The notes under the pieces: model-generated
Seen by the model: the letters and a program-made list of their open reading frames with translations, nothing else
What the model was told of the DNA's origin: nothing
Database searches by the model: none
Part shown: one piece after another, positions 42,713-53,456 of the stretch
How positions within the stretch are numbered: position 1 is the first letter of the stretch
Layout: each line of letters opens with the position of its first letter
Program-made: the position numbers and the translations under genes
NCBI GenBank assembly: GCA_030248195.1
Contig: JASAND010015681.1
Coordinates: 28,531 to 92,530, forward strand
Direction: 5' to 3'
DNA from: Trissonchulus latispiculum
Taxonomy: Eukaryota > Nematoda > Enoplea > Enoplida > Ironidae
DNA length: 64,000 bases

Positions 42713-43948
42713 GTTGGCAACTGTGGTGGATGCCATCTCCGCGCTATGGAAGAGGCGCCTGGTCATGCCACCTGTGATTCACAGGCAACCTCAAGTGAAG
42801 CTTCCTCATTCGGCTACCGATCCCTATCGACACAAATGCAATCGATGAAAACTACCTTTTCAATGCAACAAGATTCGGTGCGGAGAGAGTTGTCAAGTTT
42901 GAGACGAAAAACCGACGAAAGATTAGAAAAAATTGAGAAAACTCTTCAAACCATGGAGTCAAATGTAGCTTTAATTGGTAAACTTTTACTGCGAAGATTT
43001 TCCAAATTTGATCAGCGAGTGAACTCAAGTGACGTTCCTGAAAATATGAACAGTTCCTCTGCGGACAGTCTTCAAAACTTAGCCTCCGTAGAAAGCTCCA
43101 TTTCCAGTGAAATTTCACCCGATTCTTCAGTCCTAAGGGCGTCCCCAGAGCTTTGTTTTCCTAACTCTGACGGTGTGGTAATGGAGACTGCTGAGCCTGA
43201 ATCTATTAATCACAATGAGTTTACCGAAAGAAATGAGCTAGACCTAGATATGGAGAAAACTGGCCATGACGAAGAAGTAGAAGAGGAACGGATTGAAGAA
43301 GAATTAATGGAAGAAGCAGAAGCAGAAACTTTGCAGAACCCGCAACATCAATGTCTTGTGCAAAGTTACTCTTTGTCTTCTGGAGCTACAATCTCCGATG
43401 AACCTGCCACTTCAAGAGCTATGCCACATGAAGGATCCGATTTGGGTTCCGGCACGTCAAGTGTAAAGCATCGCACTAGGCACGTATGCCAGGTGCACTG
43501 CTTTAGGGTAACAAGCAGTGCACCTAAACCTAAGGACATGGATGACTATTACCTATTGGGTGGACCTCACGACAGTTACAACTACTGCATCAGCTTTGAC
43601 TATATGAGAGAAAAAGTCTTAAATAGAATTGTGCTTAATGACCAGTTTTCAGAAGAACAAAAGCAAAAAAGGCTGGTCCAAAAGCTCATGCCCTTTTTCT
43701 TTACTAGAGAAGAAATGGCTCAATCGAATGCATGTGGTAGTCCTAGAAAGTTCCAATCATCGTTTTATAATAAGGAAGCGTTGTGCCGGCGAAGGTTGGG
43801 TTCGCTCCTTCGTGAAATAAATCGACATTTCCCTGCATTTCCTTCTAATTTAAGTCCAACAAAAATGGACAAAAGGTTGAAGAGTTGGATTAACACAATT
43901 TGTCGTAGTGGTAAACATAATTCCCAGCGAAAACTAGTTATTAATTAG
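42713..43948 (+). CDS. BEN-like gene, exon 2
   Basis: From acceptor ttctatgtttag at 42712, in phase 0, it reads 411 codons to the stop; an internal Met lies at 42746. In order: a Ser-rich start; a coiled coil (about codons 45-95 of the exon, with L-S-S-L-R-R-K-T-D and I-E-K-T-L); a long acidic Glu-rich tract; a short Cys/His patch; and a C-terminal helical domain with K-L-M-P-F-F-F-T-R-E-E-M, L-L-R-E-I-N-R-H-F-P and S-W-I-N-T-I-C-R. The last part fits a BEN domain, which binds DNA or chromatin. It may guide target choice or regulate the transposase. The domain call is from pattern only. Confidence 0.65.
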   Translation, partial: VGNCGGCHLRAMEEAPGHATCDSQATSSEASSFGYRSLSTQMQSMKTTFSMQQDSVRRELSSLRRKTDERLEKIEKTLQTMESNVALIGKLLLRRFSKFDQRVNSSDVPENMNSSSADSLQNLASVESSISSEISPDSSVLRASPELCFPNSDGVVMETAEPESINHNEFTERNELDLDMEKTGHDEEVEEERIEEELMEEAEAETLQNPQHQCLVQSYSLSSGATISDEPATSRAMPHEGSDLGSGTSSVKHRTRHVCQVHCFRVTSSAPKPKDMDDYYLLGGPHDSYNYCISFDYMREKVLNRIVLNDQFSEEQKQKRLVQKLMPFFFTREEMAQSNACGSPRKFQSSFYNKEALCRRRLGSLLREINRHFPAFPSNLSPTKMDKRLKSWINTICRSGKHNSQRKLVIN

Positions 43949-44331
43949 GAATGACTTGATTTTACTGCAATAAATGTGTATTATATGTATACGTCTGTAC
44001 AAGGCCAAATTCTACATGTGTCTTGGAAAAATAATGAAACTTAACAGCACTTTGTATTGTGAATCACAGTGTTGGGTTTTTAACTTTATAGGAGCCAAAA
44101 GAGACAGTAAAACTATCAACATATGCTTGTCTGTATGCAGCTAATAACAACATCTCTTTTTCTTTAATCCAACTTTCGGCTTGCAGGTGCAGCCTTTAAA
44201 GAAGAGATTTGTCTGAAAGATTACTGTAAAAACCAAAATGCGCTTTGGCTTACAGAAAAATACGCTTTGAAAGCGTATATTGTAAACGCATATACGGTTT
44301 CTAGAGAAACTATTTTTGAGTACATCCCTAA

Positions 44332-44756
44332 TCTGATTCCTGAAGTTGTCAGTTTGGCGTTTTGCAGCAAACAACACTTGTGTGTGCTTCATGTGTATTG
44401 GGTTATTCACATAGAATGGACTTGGTATCAACTATCAATTCCTAACATGGCCGGTAGAATTTGGAACTTCCGTAAAATAGTGCAGTCTTGGAGGTTTCGA
44501 ATTTCATAGACGGAAGCTTAGTCGGCGTCGGCCCGCGGGAGTTTCACTTTTCGGCCGCTTTTCCGTCTTTTTCCGGGTGTTGTTATTTTTTACCTAATTT
44601 AGACGGTATTTCAGTGGCTCCAATCGACCTATCGACTTTCGCTCACCGGCCGGAAATCGACTGATAACTAACTAAGCTTAAGATGAACACCAGATCGGGC
44701 TATGCTAAAATGCAGAATCTGCACCTAAACTAGTCCACCCACGCTAAACTACTTAA
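44332..44756. other. No gene recognised
   Basis: Spacer between two transposons. A GC-richer patch at 44520-44575 has no identified function. Confidence 0.4.
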
Positions 44757-45773
44757 GGTGCTGGTATCGTTTTGTGCAGTGCTTTTGTGGGTATTTTTTG
44801 AAACGCCATAAGTTTTGCAATTTTGTGAGTTGGAAAGAGCTTTATACATCATTTTAAAGCTTATAATCTGTAGATTCTCATGAGAGTACGAAACTAGTAA
44901 AAATCCCCAAAAAATAGCGAACATTTTCTGACATACTGACATCTGACAGGCTGAGTATCGACCAAAAATTTTTGAACATCGATTTCTCAAAACTGTGGAA
45001 TGAGCCAAAATTTTTTCTTGTGCTGTCCTATAAAGAACATGTGGGCCGAGGGACATTTTTTTGGATTTGGCTTAGCAGGTCTTAACGGTCAAGAAAATCC
45101 ATTAAATGTGCGGTGACACGAAATTTCGCAACTTTGCATTGAGTTTTCTCGCAACTGGAGATGTTATAGCTCAAACCAAGAAAAATGTCCCTCCGCAATA
45201 GTGCGAATTCTCATTTTGCCAAAAATCACGCGAATCCATTGGGTAGTTTCTGAGAAATCGATGTTCAAAACAAAATAATCGCAGTTTTGCCAAAATGGTT
45301 TTTCGGCCAAATCTCTAGCTTAGAGCAACAAACTCCAGCTAATAGGCATTGATAAAATGTGCAATGAGACTGTGTATCGATCGAGTATAAATAAACCAAA
45401 ATTGTCCGTACGATTTGGCAGTAATTTTGAAAAAACTGATTTTCTCGAAAACGGCCATTTTTGGACCCCAAAAATCGTTTTTTGCTTATACTGACTTAAC
45501 CACTAGAGATAGCTCAAAAGTTGTAAAAGCAAAATTGTTCATTTTTGCGCCCTCTTTCCTGCCATACCAACCAATCTGGTGTCTCGACTATGGGCTGAGA
45601 GAATTATGGCAAAACCCAAAAACTTCTTATCTTTGCACCTAAAAATGCGGGACTGGTCCTAGAATGTTAAAGAGCACCGAAATAGTGCATTTGAAAAGTT
45701 TCATCCACTTTCATAACTTTCATAAAGAATTATAGCCTATAGGGTCAAATTTACACAAAGCGATACCACCACC
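44757..45773. mobile_element. Non-autonomous TTAA-site DNA transposon, 1017 bp
   Basis: Left end GGTGCTGGTATCG and right end CGATACCACCACC are inverted with one mismatch. TTAA flanks both sides (44753-44756, 45774-45777). It shares its terminal octamer and TTAA preference with 6863-7801. The interior is AT-rich with repeated ttctgagaaatcgatgttc-type phrases and no transposase. Confidence 0.8.
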
Positions 45774-46049
45774 TTAAAAACCTGCAAAATTATGCTCACA
45801 AAATTTTCGAAAAAAGGTCTCAATTCTTGGTTATTCATGTGCTAATTTTTAGCTGAAAACCGTCGATCTCCGAATTTGCCTTGAAACTCAAATTATCTAA
45901 AGTTTAGGTAAGATCAAGCACACCACCTCCACATGCACAAATGGCTAATACGAAACTTAGATGTGCCTAGTAGTAGTAGTAGTAGTAGTGGCAGAGAAAG
46001 TCTTTCTTTCGTTACTCAAAATTCGCTATTCTGTTGTTTCGCTCCACAT

Positions 46050-47400
46050 TCTCGGAGCAGCGCGTCACGTCATTCCCACGCAGAATTTCACAAGGAACGA
46101 TGATTCTCAAGAAACATTTTTCAAAAACGGCTGTTTTTGCCAAATAATTTTTAGATCATTATGTTGCGTAGATTTTTACATCATTATGTTGCGTATAACG
46201 AGATATTTTTAGCGATATGAAAATTCTATAAAAATATGTAGTCAGATTCAGGCAATCTCGTTGTTGCCGGATTTACTTAATGATATAAAAATTCTTGCTG
46301 TACGATTTTCCTAGCTCAAGTTATAGTAATTCTTGCTGTACGATTTTCCTAGCTCAAGTTATAGTAATTCTTGCTGTACGATTTTCCTAGCTCAAGTTAT
46401 AGTAATTCTTGCTGTACGATTTTCCTAGCTCAAGTTATAGTAATTCTTGCTGTACGATTTTCCTAGCTCAAGTTATAGTAATTCTTGCTGTACGATTTTC
46501 CTAGCTCAAGTTATAGTAATTCTTGCTGTACGATTTTCCTAGCTCAAGTTATAGTAATTCTTGCTGTACGATTTTCCTAGCTCAAGTTATAGTAATTCTT
46601 GCTGTACGATTTTCCTAGCTCAAGTTATAGTAATTCTTGCTGTACGATTTTCCTAGCTCAAGTTATAGTAATTCTTGCTGTACGATTTTCCTAGCTCAAG
46701 TTATAGTAATTCTTGCTGTACGATTTTCCTAGCTCAAGTTATAGTAATTCTTGCTGTACGATTTTCCTAGCTCAAGTTATAGTAATTCTTGCTGTACGAT
46801 TTTCCTAGCTCAAGTTATAGTAATTCTTGCTGTACGATTTTCCTAGCTCAAGTTATAGTAATTCTTGCTGTACGATTTTCCTAGCTCAAGTTATAGTAAT
46901 TCTTGCTGTACGATTTTCCTAGCTCAAGTTATAGTAATTCTTGCTGTACGATTTTCCTAGCTCAAGTTATAGTAATTCTTGCTGTACGATTTTCCTAGCT
47001 CAAGTTATAGTAATTCTTGCTGTACGATTTTCCTAGCTCAAGTTATAGTAATTCTTGCTGTACGATTTTCCTAGCTCAAGTTATAGTAATTCTTGCTGTA
47101 CGATTTTCCTAGCTCAAGTTATAGTAATTCTTGCTGTACGATTTTCCTAGCTCAAGTTATAGTAATTCTTGCTGTACGATTTTCCTAGCTCAAGTTATAG
47201 TAATTCTTGCTGTACGATTTTCCTAGCTCAAGTTATAGTAATTCTTGCTGTACGATTTTCCTAGCTCAAGTTATAGTAATTCTTGCTGTACGATTTTCCT
47301 AGCTCAAGTTATAGTATTTAATTTGGCAAAAGCATTCGTTTTTGAAAAATGTCAGCGTTATGTGCTTAAACGCTGAGAAGCCCCCATCCCCCTCCCACGA
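46050..47400. repeat. Relic of CAAGAG-family foldback hosting a minisatellite
   Basis: The flanks of the 38-bp array match the arms of the 9538-10495 element: tcattatgttgcgta, cagattcaggcaatctcg and ttgttgccggattt on the left, tttgaaaaatgtcagcgtt and acgctgagaagcccc on the right. The outer ends are decayed. Confidence 0.7.
46291..47316. repeat. 38-bp minisatellite, 27 copies
   Basis: The unit begins attcttgctgtacgatt and repeats every 38 bases from 46291 to 47316 (27 x 38 = 1026) with no variant that I could see. The unit is the reverse complement of a piece of the foldback arm (compare aacttgagctaggaaaatcg at 10012). No spacers exist, so this is not a CRISPR array. Confidence 0.95.
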
Positions 47401-47639
47401 GACCTAAGTATACATAGGAATGCACCGGGGACGTCACTACCGTTTCCGGGACCTGGAAACTAACGATTAAAATTATAACCTATCTATATAACTATTTTCT
47501 TTATTATCTTAACAACATGTCATAGTCATAATACCTCCAATTAAACGAAAATGATAGTTTCCCTAGCATATATGCTTACAATTTCTCCCACATTTTTAGT
47601 TTAGTCTATTTAAATATATATCAGCTAAAATCCTATTAA

Positions 47640-48240
47640 AATCCTAAACTTCAAATCCAATACAGGAAAAAATCAACAAGCCAAATGATAGAAAATTTCG
47701 GTCACCCAGAGGGCTGGGCTGCGCCCTCCAGGTTCCAGATAACTCAATTTTCACAATTTTACATCCACACTGTCTATATATATATATATCAATCAATTCT
47801 AAAAAAACTACGTCAACACAATTGCAGCGAAATCACAACAAACATGGAACAACATTCAGAGTTGTACATAATTCTAACAAATAAGATATGTTCAAATTTG
47901 AATATGCTTAGGACGCGTAAAATCCTATATTGCTGGTAACTGCAAATCCAATGCAGGAAAGAAATCACTAACAAGCCAAATGATAGAAAGTTTCGGGCAC
48001 CCAGAGGGCTGGACTGTGCCCTCCAGGTTCCAGATAACAAAACTTTCACAGTTTTAGATCCACTTATCAGAATATTACATCCACACTGTCTATATCAATC
48101 AATTCTACAAGCTACATCAACATAACTACGGTGATAACAAACATAGCTCAGAGCTGTACATAAATATAAAAACCAATGTCAAAACTAAATAGTAGGAATT
48201 ATGTTCAAATTTCAATATGTTTAGGTCACGTAGAAAACCA
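47640..48240. repeat. ~290-bp tandem duplication with conserved hairpin
   Basis: Two direct copies (about 47650-47940 and 47945-48235) share caagccaaatgatagaaa, a GC-rich hairpin gagggctgggctgcgccctc, and tacatccacactgtctat. A third, more diverged hairpin (agagggctgagctgcgcccc) lies at 48847-48890 within gggatct...agatccc. No open frame is shared. 48241-49190 otherwise holds nothing recognised. Confidence 0.7.
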
Positions 48241-49191
48241 ACAACGTGGAATTTGAGCCGTCAACTTAAAACTAATCCAATGTCATACTGTGAAACACTG
48301 TTATTTTGAGCAACTTTTCTGTTAACCAGAAAATAAATTCTTCTAACTTGAATAAAGACTTAGAGCTTCTAACGAACCGGCAGCTTTGCTGCAGTACAAG
48401 AACGCAGTTTACAGCTTACTTCAGCTACCAAACCCGTCACGCTGGTGAGCTGTTAAAACTAAGCTAAATCAACACGCTAAATAAATGTAGATGAAATAAC
48501 GATGATCGAAAAAGTTTCTGCGCTGTTTAACATTATAATAATGACCAAAGATATAGCAAATTAGCGTGCATAAGTTTGAACATATTTAACTAATTTAAAC
48601 AGAATCTGAAATAATTCCTTGCCAAACTGGCCAGGCACTAAGCAATTTTGAAAAAGTCAGTGGGAATATCGGATTAAAAACCCGAAATTTTCCCGTTATT
48701 TTAAAAACTCAAAAACCCTGTATCAGCAGCCTACCCACCTACAGTATTTATGCAATGAGGCGCTTTAATGTGTAAACAGCAAATTTTATTTAATATGACG
48801 TTCAATTAGTTTACGGGAAGTGTGCTAGAAAAATTAGAATTTCTTGAGCTTCGGGATCTAGAGGGCTGAGCTGCGCCCCGCAGATCCCTAAGCTCCATCT
48901 TACTATACACATATATATACTGCATAGTTTTACGTTATAGAAACTGTTCATACTGCAATAGAACCACGCTGGAACCCCTTGCCAATAACAGAATGCAGCA
49001 ATTGAAGGACGATTTCGAATGCCTTGACTTAAGTTTGCAAAAAATCTAGAAAATTTTACTTCATTAAAACTTAATCATTTCTAGGAACTGTATGATTTTA
49101 ATTGCAGTCAGCAAATGAATATGTTAAAGCTAATTTATTTTATGATGGTTGGCTAAGCTAGATGTTTTTAAACAGCTTAAGGCGAGAAATT

Positions 49192-49373
49192 CAATCCAGC
49201 AGGGTCGGTAAGAAAAGCCACTGCAGGTATACACCACCTCGAAAGGCGATTCCCCACAGCAACTGCTCGGACAGCGTTTCGTTCACCCAAGTATCTACAG
49301 ATACTGAGTGAACTAGTCCGCAGCCGGACATACCGACCCCAACCTTAATAGCTAGTTTTATGACGGTTTTCAA
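49192..49373 (-). CDS. Conserved core, copy 1 (candidate coding exon)
   Basis: The core at 49202-49340 is one of six near-identical ~140-bp segments. On the minus strand it reads 60 codons from an ATG to a stop (M-K-T-V-I-K ... G-M-S-G-C-G-L-V-H ... W-V-N-E-T-L-S-E-Q ... L-P-T-L-L-D). Compared with copy 6 I count 13 substitutions; 10 fall at third positions of this frame and are silent, which argues for coding constraint. The core is also closed by inverted ends gggtcggta/taccgaccc, so a structured RNA remains possible. No family was recognised. Confidence 0.4.
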
Positions 49374-49553
49374 AAATTTTTTCGCAGCAATATTTCAATA
49401 TTAGAAGCAGGCTATGTTTCAGTATTCGTGTGATCTTCAATAATGGCTTTAAATCAAACCAAAACTAAATTTGTGTTGGAATAGAGCTTTTTATTTTATG
49501 ACGATTAAGCTACATGTTTTTAACAGCTTTAGGCGAGTCATTCAATCCAAGAA

Positions 49554-49700
49554 GGGTCGGTAAGAAAAGCCACTGCAGGTATACACTACCTCGAAAGGCG
49601 ATTCCCCACAGCGACTGCTCGGACAGCGTTTCGTTCACCCAAGTATATATCTATATACAGATACTGAGTGAACTAGTCCGCAGCCGGACATACCGACCCC
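49554..49700 (-). pseudogene. Conserved core, copy 2 (8-base insertion)
   Basis: Same core as copy 1, with eight extra bases in the middle (tatatatctatatac region). This shifts the minus-strand frame but falls in the apical part of a predicted hairpin. An acceptor-like gccgctacag precedes it on the minus strand. Confidence 0.45.
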
Positions 49701-50061
49701 AACTGTAGCGGCCTTCCGTGACCTTAACAGCCAGTTTTATGACTGCATAGTAATATCTATGTTTTCAAACATCTTTACGCAGCAATATTTCAATATATAT
49801 TAGTTAGAAGAAGCGTGCATTATGATCATCAACAAAGACAGCGTGTCAATCAGTTTTATAGCTGCGTAGGAATATCTTCATGTTTGCAACTGCTTTGAAA
49901 CAGGCTATGTTTCAGTATTCGTCTGATCTTCAATAATAGCTTTGAATCAAACCAAAACTAAATTTGTGTTGAAATAGAGCTATATATTTTATTTTATGAC
50001 AGAGATATTTTATTTTATGACGGTTAAACTACTGCTTTAGGAGAGTCCTTTAATCCAAGAA

Positions 50062-50200
50062 GGGTCGGTAAGAAAAGCCACTGCAGATATACACCACCAC
50101 AAAAAGCGATTCCCCACAGCGACTGCTCGGACAGCGTTTCGTTCACACAAGTATCTACAGATACCGAGTGAACTAGTCCGCAGCCGGACATACCGACCTC
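50062..50200 (-). CDS. Conserved core, copy 3 (candidate coding exon)
   Basis: The frame is open on the minus strand. It shares with copy 4 the changes W to C and R to C plus silent changes relative to copy 1. The frame continues about 14 codons past the core to a stop. The spacer to copy 4 is also closely similar to the spacer between copies 2 and 3, so these arose by recent tandem duplication. Confidence 0.4.
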
Positions 50201-50544
50201 AACTGTAGCGGCCTTCCGTGACCTTAGTAGCCAGTTTTATGACTGAATAGTAATATCTATATGTTTTCAAACAAATTTACGCAGCAATATTTCAATATTA
50301 GTCAGAAGAAGCGTGCATTATGATCATCAACAAAGACAGCGTGTCAATCAGTTTTATAGCTGCGTAGGAATATCTTTATGTTTGTAACTGCTTTGAAGCA
50401 GGCTATGTTTCAGTATTCGTCGGATCTTCAATAATAGCTTTGAATCAAACCAAAACTAAATTTGTGTTGAAATAGAGCTTTTTATTTTATGACGGTTAAA
50501 CTACATGTTTTTAACTGCTTTAGGCGAGTCCTTCAATCCAAGAA

Positions 50545-50683
50545 GGGTCGGTAAGAAAAGCCACTGCAGGTATACACCACCACAAAAAGCGATTCCCCAC
50601 AGCGACTGCTCGGACAGCGTTTCGTTCACACAAGTATCTACAGATACCGAGTGAACTAGTCCGCAGCCGGACATACCGACCCC
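50545..50683 (-). CDS. Conserved core, copy 4 (candidate coding exon)
   Basis: Almost identical to copy 3 and open on the minus strand, with the same extension to a TAG stop. Preceded on the minus strand by gccgctacag. Confidence 0.4.
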
Positions 50684-51176
50684 AACTGTAGCGGCCTTCC
50701 GTGACCTCAGTAGCCAGTTTTATGACTGCATACTAACATCTATGTATGTTTCAAAACATTTTTTCGCAGCAATATTTCAATATCAATATTAGTCAGAAGA
50801 AGCGTGCATTATGACGTGATCATCAACAGCGACAGCGTGTTAATCAGTTTAATGGCTGCGTTGGATTGTTTCCATGTTTGCAACTGCTTCAAAGCAGGTT
50901 ATGTTTCAGTATTCTTCTGACGAATCGAGCAGGCTACACGTGTACTTAGAAATGGTTATCAATAATGTGCCTCATAGCAATACCTCGAATCTTCAATAAT
51001 TGTATTTGAATGCAGCCAAAACTAAGTTTGTGTCGAAATAGAGCAATGTTGTTTTTATGATGGTATATACTTTTCAACAGCTTTAAGTATCGGACATTTT
51101 GAGTAAGTCTTAGAGTCCAAAGATTAACACTAATTTCATTGAAAGGAATCTTTAGGGGAGAAACAACCAGTCAGCA

Positions 51177-51314
51177 GGGTCGGTAAGAAAAGCCACTGCA
51201 GGCATACACCACCTCGAAAGGCGATTACCCACAGCGACTGCTCGGACAGCGTTTCGTTACCCAAGTATCCACTGATACTGAGTGAACTAGTCCGCAGCCG
51301 GACATACCGACCCC
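51177..51314 (-). pseudogene. Conserved core, copy 5 (one-base deletion)
   Basis: Missing one base in gttcaccc (here gttaccc), which breaks the minus-strand frame. It lacks the acceptor-like ctacag seen in copies 2-4. Otherwise it keeps the core and its inverted ends. Confidence 0.45.
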
Positions 51315-51637
51315 AACAGTTACTCTTCTTCAGAATTTGAAAGCTAGAGATTTATTGAGGCATATTTTTTGATCAGCCATATATTATGCTAAGCATTCAG
51401 TGAAGTAATGTTACACATTTTTGTTAGTTTAACTGTAAACTTAATTAAATTGAAATTAACTGAATCGTCGTAACGACATTTAGCTTCTAACACGACTGAT
51501 TGTGCGAATTATCACGATTGCTTCTGCGAATAGTGTTTATCCCAGATATAGCTACCCATCGGCTCGGACCTGTTTATCGTTTTTGGGTGCTCATGGACTC
51601 CCCTAGCATTCTTCCCGTACTCACTTTCGTTTCCTAC

Positions 51638-51768
51638 CAGTGGGCGTAAGGAGCCTTCTGAGTGGTCGGAATCCGGGTATCGTCGGAACAAGCCGGCGAC
51701 ACCCGGCCCAGGCCAAACAGAGACCACAGCCAAAGTACGGGTGCTAGGAGGAGCCAGAGGAGCACCAT
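51638..51768 (-). CDS. Possible first exon with signal peptide
   Basis: On the minus strand an ATG in good context (gagtATGG) at 51768 begins M-V-L-L-W-L-L-L-A-P-V-L-W-L-W-S-L-F-G-L, a strong signal-peptide-like stretch, followed by a polar segment (C-S-D-D-T-R). A donor-like TG|GTAGGA follows base 51638; unspliced, the frame stops there. Another strong donor (AAA|GTGAGT) lies a few bases on, serving a different frame that would join the cores of copies 2-4 in their conserved frame. The area is GC-richer than its surroundings. Which model is real cannot be decided from sequence. Confidence 0.3.
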
Positions 51769-51869
51769 ACTCACGGATCCCGGAAAGTGCATCGCCGCGA
51801 CAAGAACGAAACTTTTGGTTCAATGGGGGACGTTGTAGAATTAATTAACCAGCATTGTTAGCTGTATTC

Positions 51870-51995
51870 TTGTTAGTAAGCATGCGTTAGTAGTCCGGTT
51901 AGTAGTATTAGTAGTAATACGGTTAGTAGTGTCAGTAGTAATACGATTAGTAGTGTTAGTATATAATACGGTTAGTCGTGTTAGTAGTGTGTTGC
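51870..51995. repeat. Degenerate (TTAGTAG)n repeat
   Basis: Repeated ttagtagt/agtaatacg units with drift. 51996-52430 holds nothing recognised. Confidence 0.6.
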
Positions 51996-52429
51996 TAGCA
52001 ATGCTGACTGTTGAATTTAATCTGAAACAGGGGAGATTGGAATCTCAAATGAAAAGTGAAAAATTTTATTTGCACTAATTCTCCTCGTATCAAGGAAGTA
52101 TATATTTCAATTTACAAACATTTAGCAGCTTTGACTTTAACTTTTTATCTACTCAATGAGAGCTTTCAAGCGATGCCCATATTGGGCGGCTTCTGCCACT
52201 TTCACCTTTGAGCGATGGCAGCATCACCGTTTTGAGTACACTTTTAGGTTCCAAAACTCAAACATGGTAATTTTCAAGCTTTTTCGCACACCGATTGAAG
52301 GTCCTCAGGTGTCCCGGAATACCGTATCCCATCCAAAAATCTAACCAAATCGGTTGAGCCAATGTCAAGAACGAGGGAGGGAGATAATTGTCAATCTATC
52401 CATACTCAGACTACTATTCTGATCTCCAA

Positions 52430-52960
52430 GAAATATATCAAATAAAAAATATTAACAAAAATATGGATGAGACGAGGAAAAGGACAGAAACTAAAGGAAG
52501 GGATAAAGAGCGGAAATGAAAAGGACAGAAAGAAGGGAAATAAGGAAGAAAAAGAAGGAATGACGAATGATCGTGATGATGATGACAAAGAAAGATTGAA
52601 GAATGATCGTGATGAGATGATGACAAAGAAAGAATGATGAATGATAGTGATGATGAAGATGACGACAGTGGGTAGAAGTTGAGAATGAGTAGGAAAAATG
52701 GCAGAAAAAATGTGAAATGAAAAAGAATAGGAAGCATGAAGATGCAGAAGGAAAAATGAAGTGTTGATAAATGATAAAGAAGCTTGAAATGTCGGAGAAG
52801 GAATGAGAGAGAATAGATTTTGATGAGATATGCAAAAACAAAATAAGTATGACATGTCGGAGAAGGAATGGACAGAGACAAGACTGGCGATGAAAAAGGC
52901 TAAAGGTCAACGAGAAAGGAAAAGATGCGGATAAGCGTAGAATATCGAAAGACCTGGCTG
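52430..52960. repeat. Purine-rich tract
   Basis: More than 400 bp with strong A/G bias on the plus strand (ggaaaaggacagaa, gatgatgatgac units). The long Ser/Phe-rich minus-strand frames here are by-products of this bias. Duplicate tgtcggagaaggaatg at 52791 and 52855. Confidence 0.7.
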
Positions 52961-53145
52961 CAGAATATTCTATATATATACTACATCATATCCTTCCTGG
53001 GTTTCCAAAGAAGTAAAGCCCCAGTAACACCTCATACTATATAAACTTCGCCCATTCCAACACTCAACAATAATTGCAGCGAAAGGAATCTCAGGCGAAC
53101 TTTGTCGGGGATCATTCCTGGAATCCTGGGTTCCCCCTGAAAAAA

Positions 53146-53210
53146 CCTCGAAAGGCAATTACCAACAGCGACTGCTCGGACAACTGTTAATTCACCCAGG
53201 ACACTACGAA
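53146..53210 (-). pseudogene. Partial, diverged core (copy 7)
   Basis: Matches the middle of the conserved core (cctcgaaaggcaattacc, agcgactgctcggacaa, attcacccagg) but has an in-frame stop and no ends, so it is a decayed fragment. Confidence 0.5.
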
Positions 53211-53456
53211 TCCAGAATAAGCTAATACTGTATCAGTGCATATTTATCCTCACAGTTGCAGTCTCCCAAGAATTTGTCAACTAGTTTATTGCTGTACGGA
53301 AATATCCTGGGTTTCTAAACTAAGTTTTAAACTATGTAAGTGGTAACATCAACACTTTACTGGTCGTCTGAAGAATCGCGAATACAACGCGTGTAGATAT
53401 AGTTTGTATTTATTTAGATATATATACCAACAGTATTGCTCATTGCAGTATGTTAT

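Larger units (their letters stand above)
39310..44328. mobile_element. Complete two-gene DNA transposon, 5019 bp, Zator/ISAzo13-like
   Basis: The 13-bp termini gggatgtactcaa (39310-39322) and ttgagtacatccc (44316-44328) are perfect inverted repeats flanked by TAA (39307-39309, 44329-44331). Subterminal regions on both sides carry several TGCG/ACGC-type palindromic motifs (cgcatatgcg, gcgtatatacgc; aagcgtatattg, aacgcatatacgg), which are candidate transposase sites. Inside are a minus-strand transposase gene with one intron and a plus-strand BEN-like gene whose intron contains the transposase gene. ISAzo13-family bacterial elements and eukaryotic Zator elements use 3-bp duplications. The family assignment is from motif memory, not a search. 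Confidence 0.82.

Noticed and set aside
46291..47316. CRISPR-like regular repeat
   Set aside because: Pure head-to-tail tandem repeat without spacers, in a eukaryotic transposon relic.
49202..49340. Hammerhead ribozyme in the conserved core
   Set aside because: A GAAAC follows a stem on the minus strand, but no CUGAUGA box stands before the stem.
49700..49722. 20-base GT...AG segment present in copies 2-4 and absent from copy 1 (possible micro-intron)
   Set aside because: More simply an indel between repeat copies; such short introns are not expected in animals.
52406..52910. Three Ser/Phe-rich minus-strand frames
   Set aside because: By-products of a purine-biased simple repeat; no motifs.
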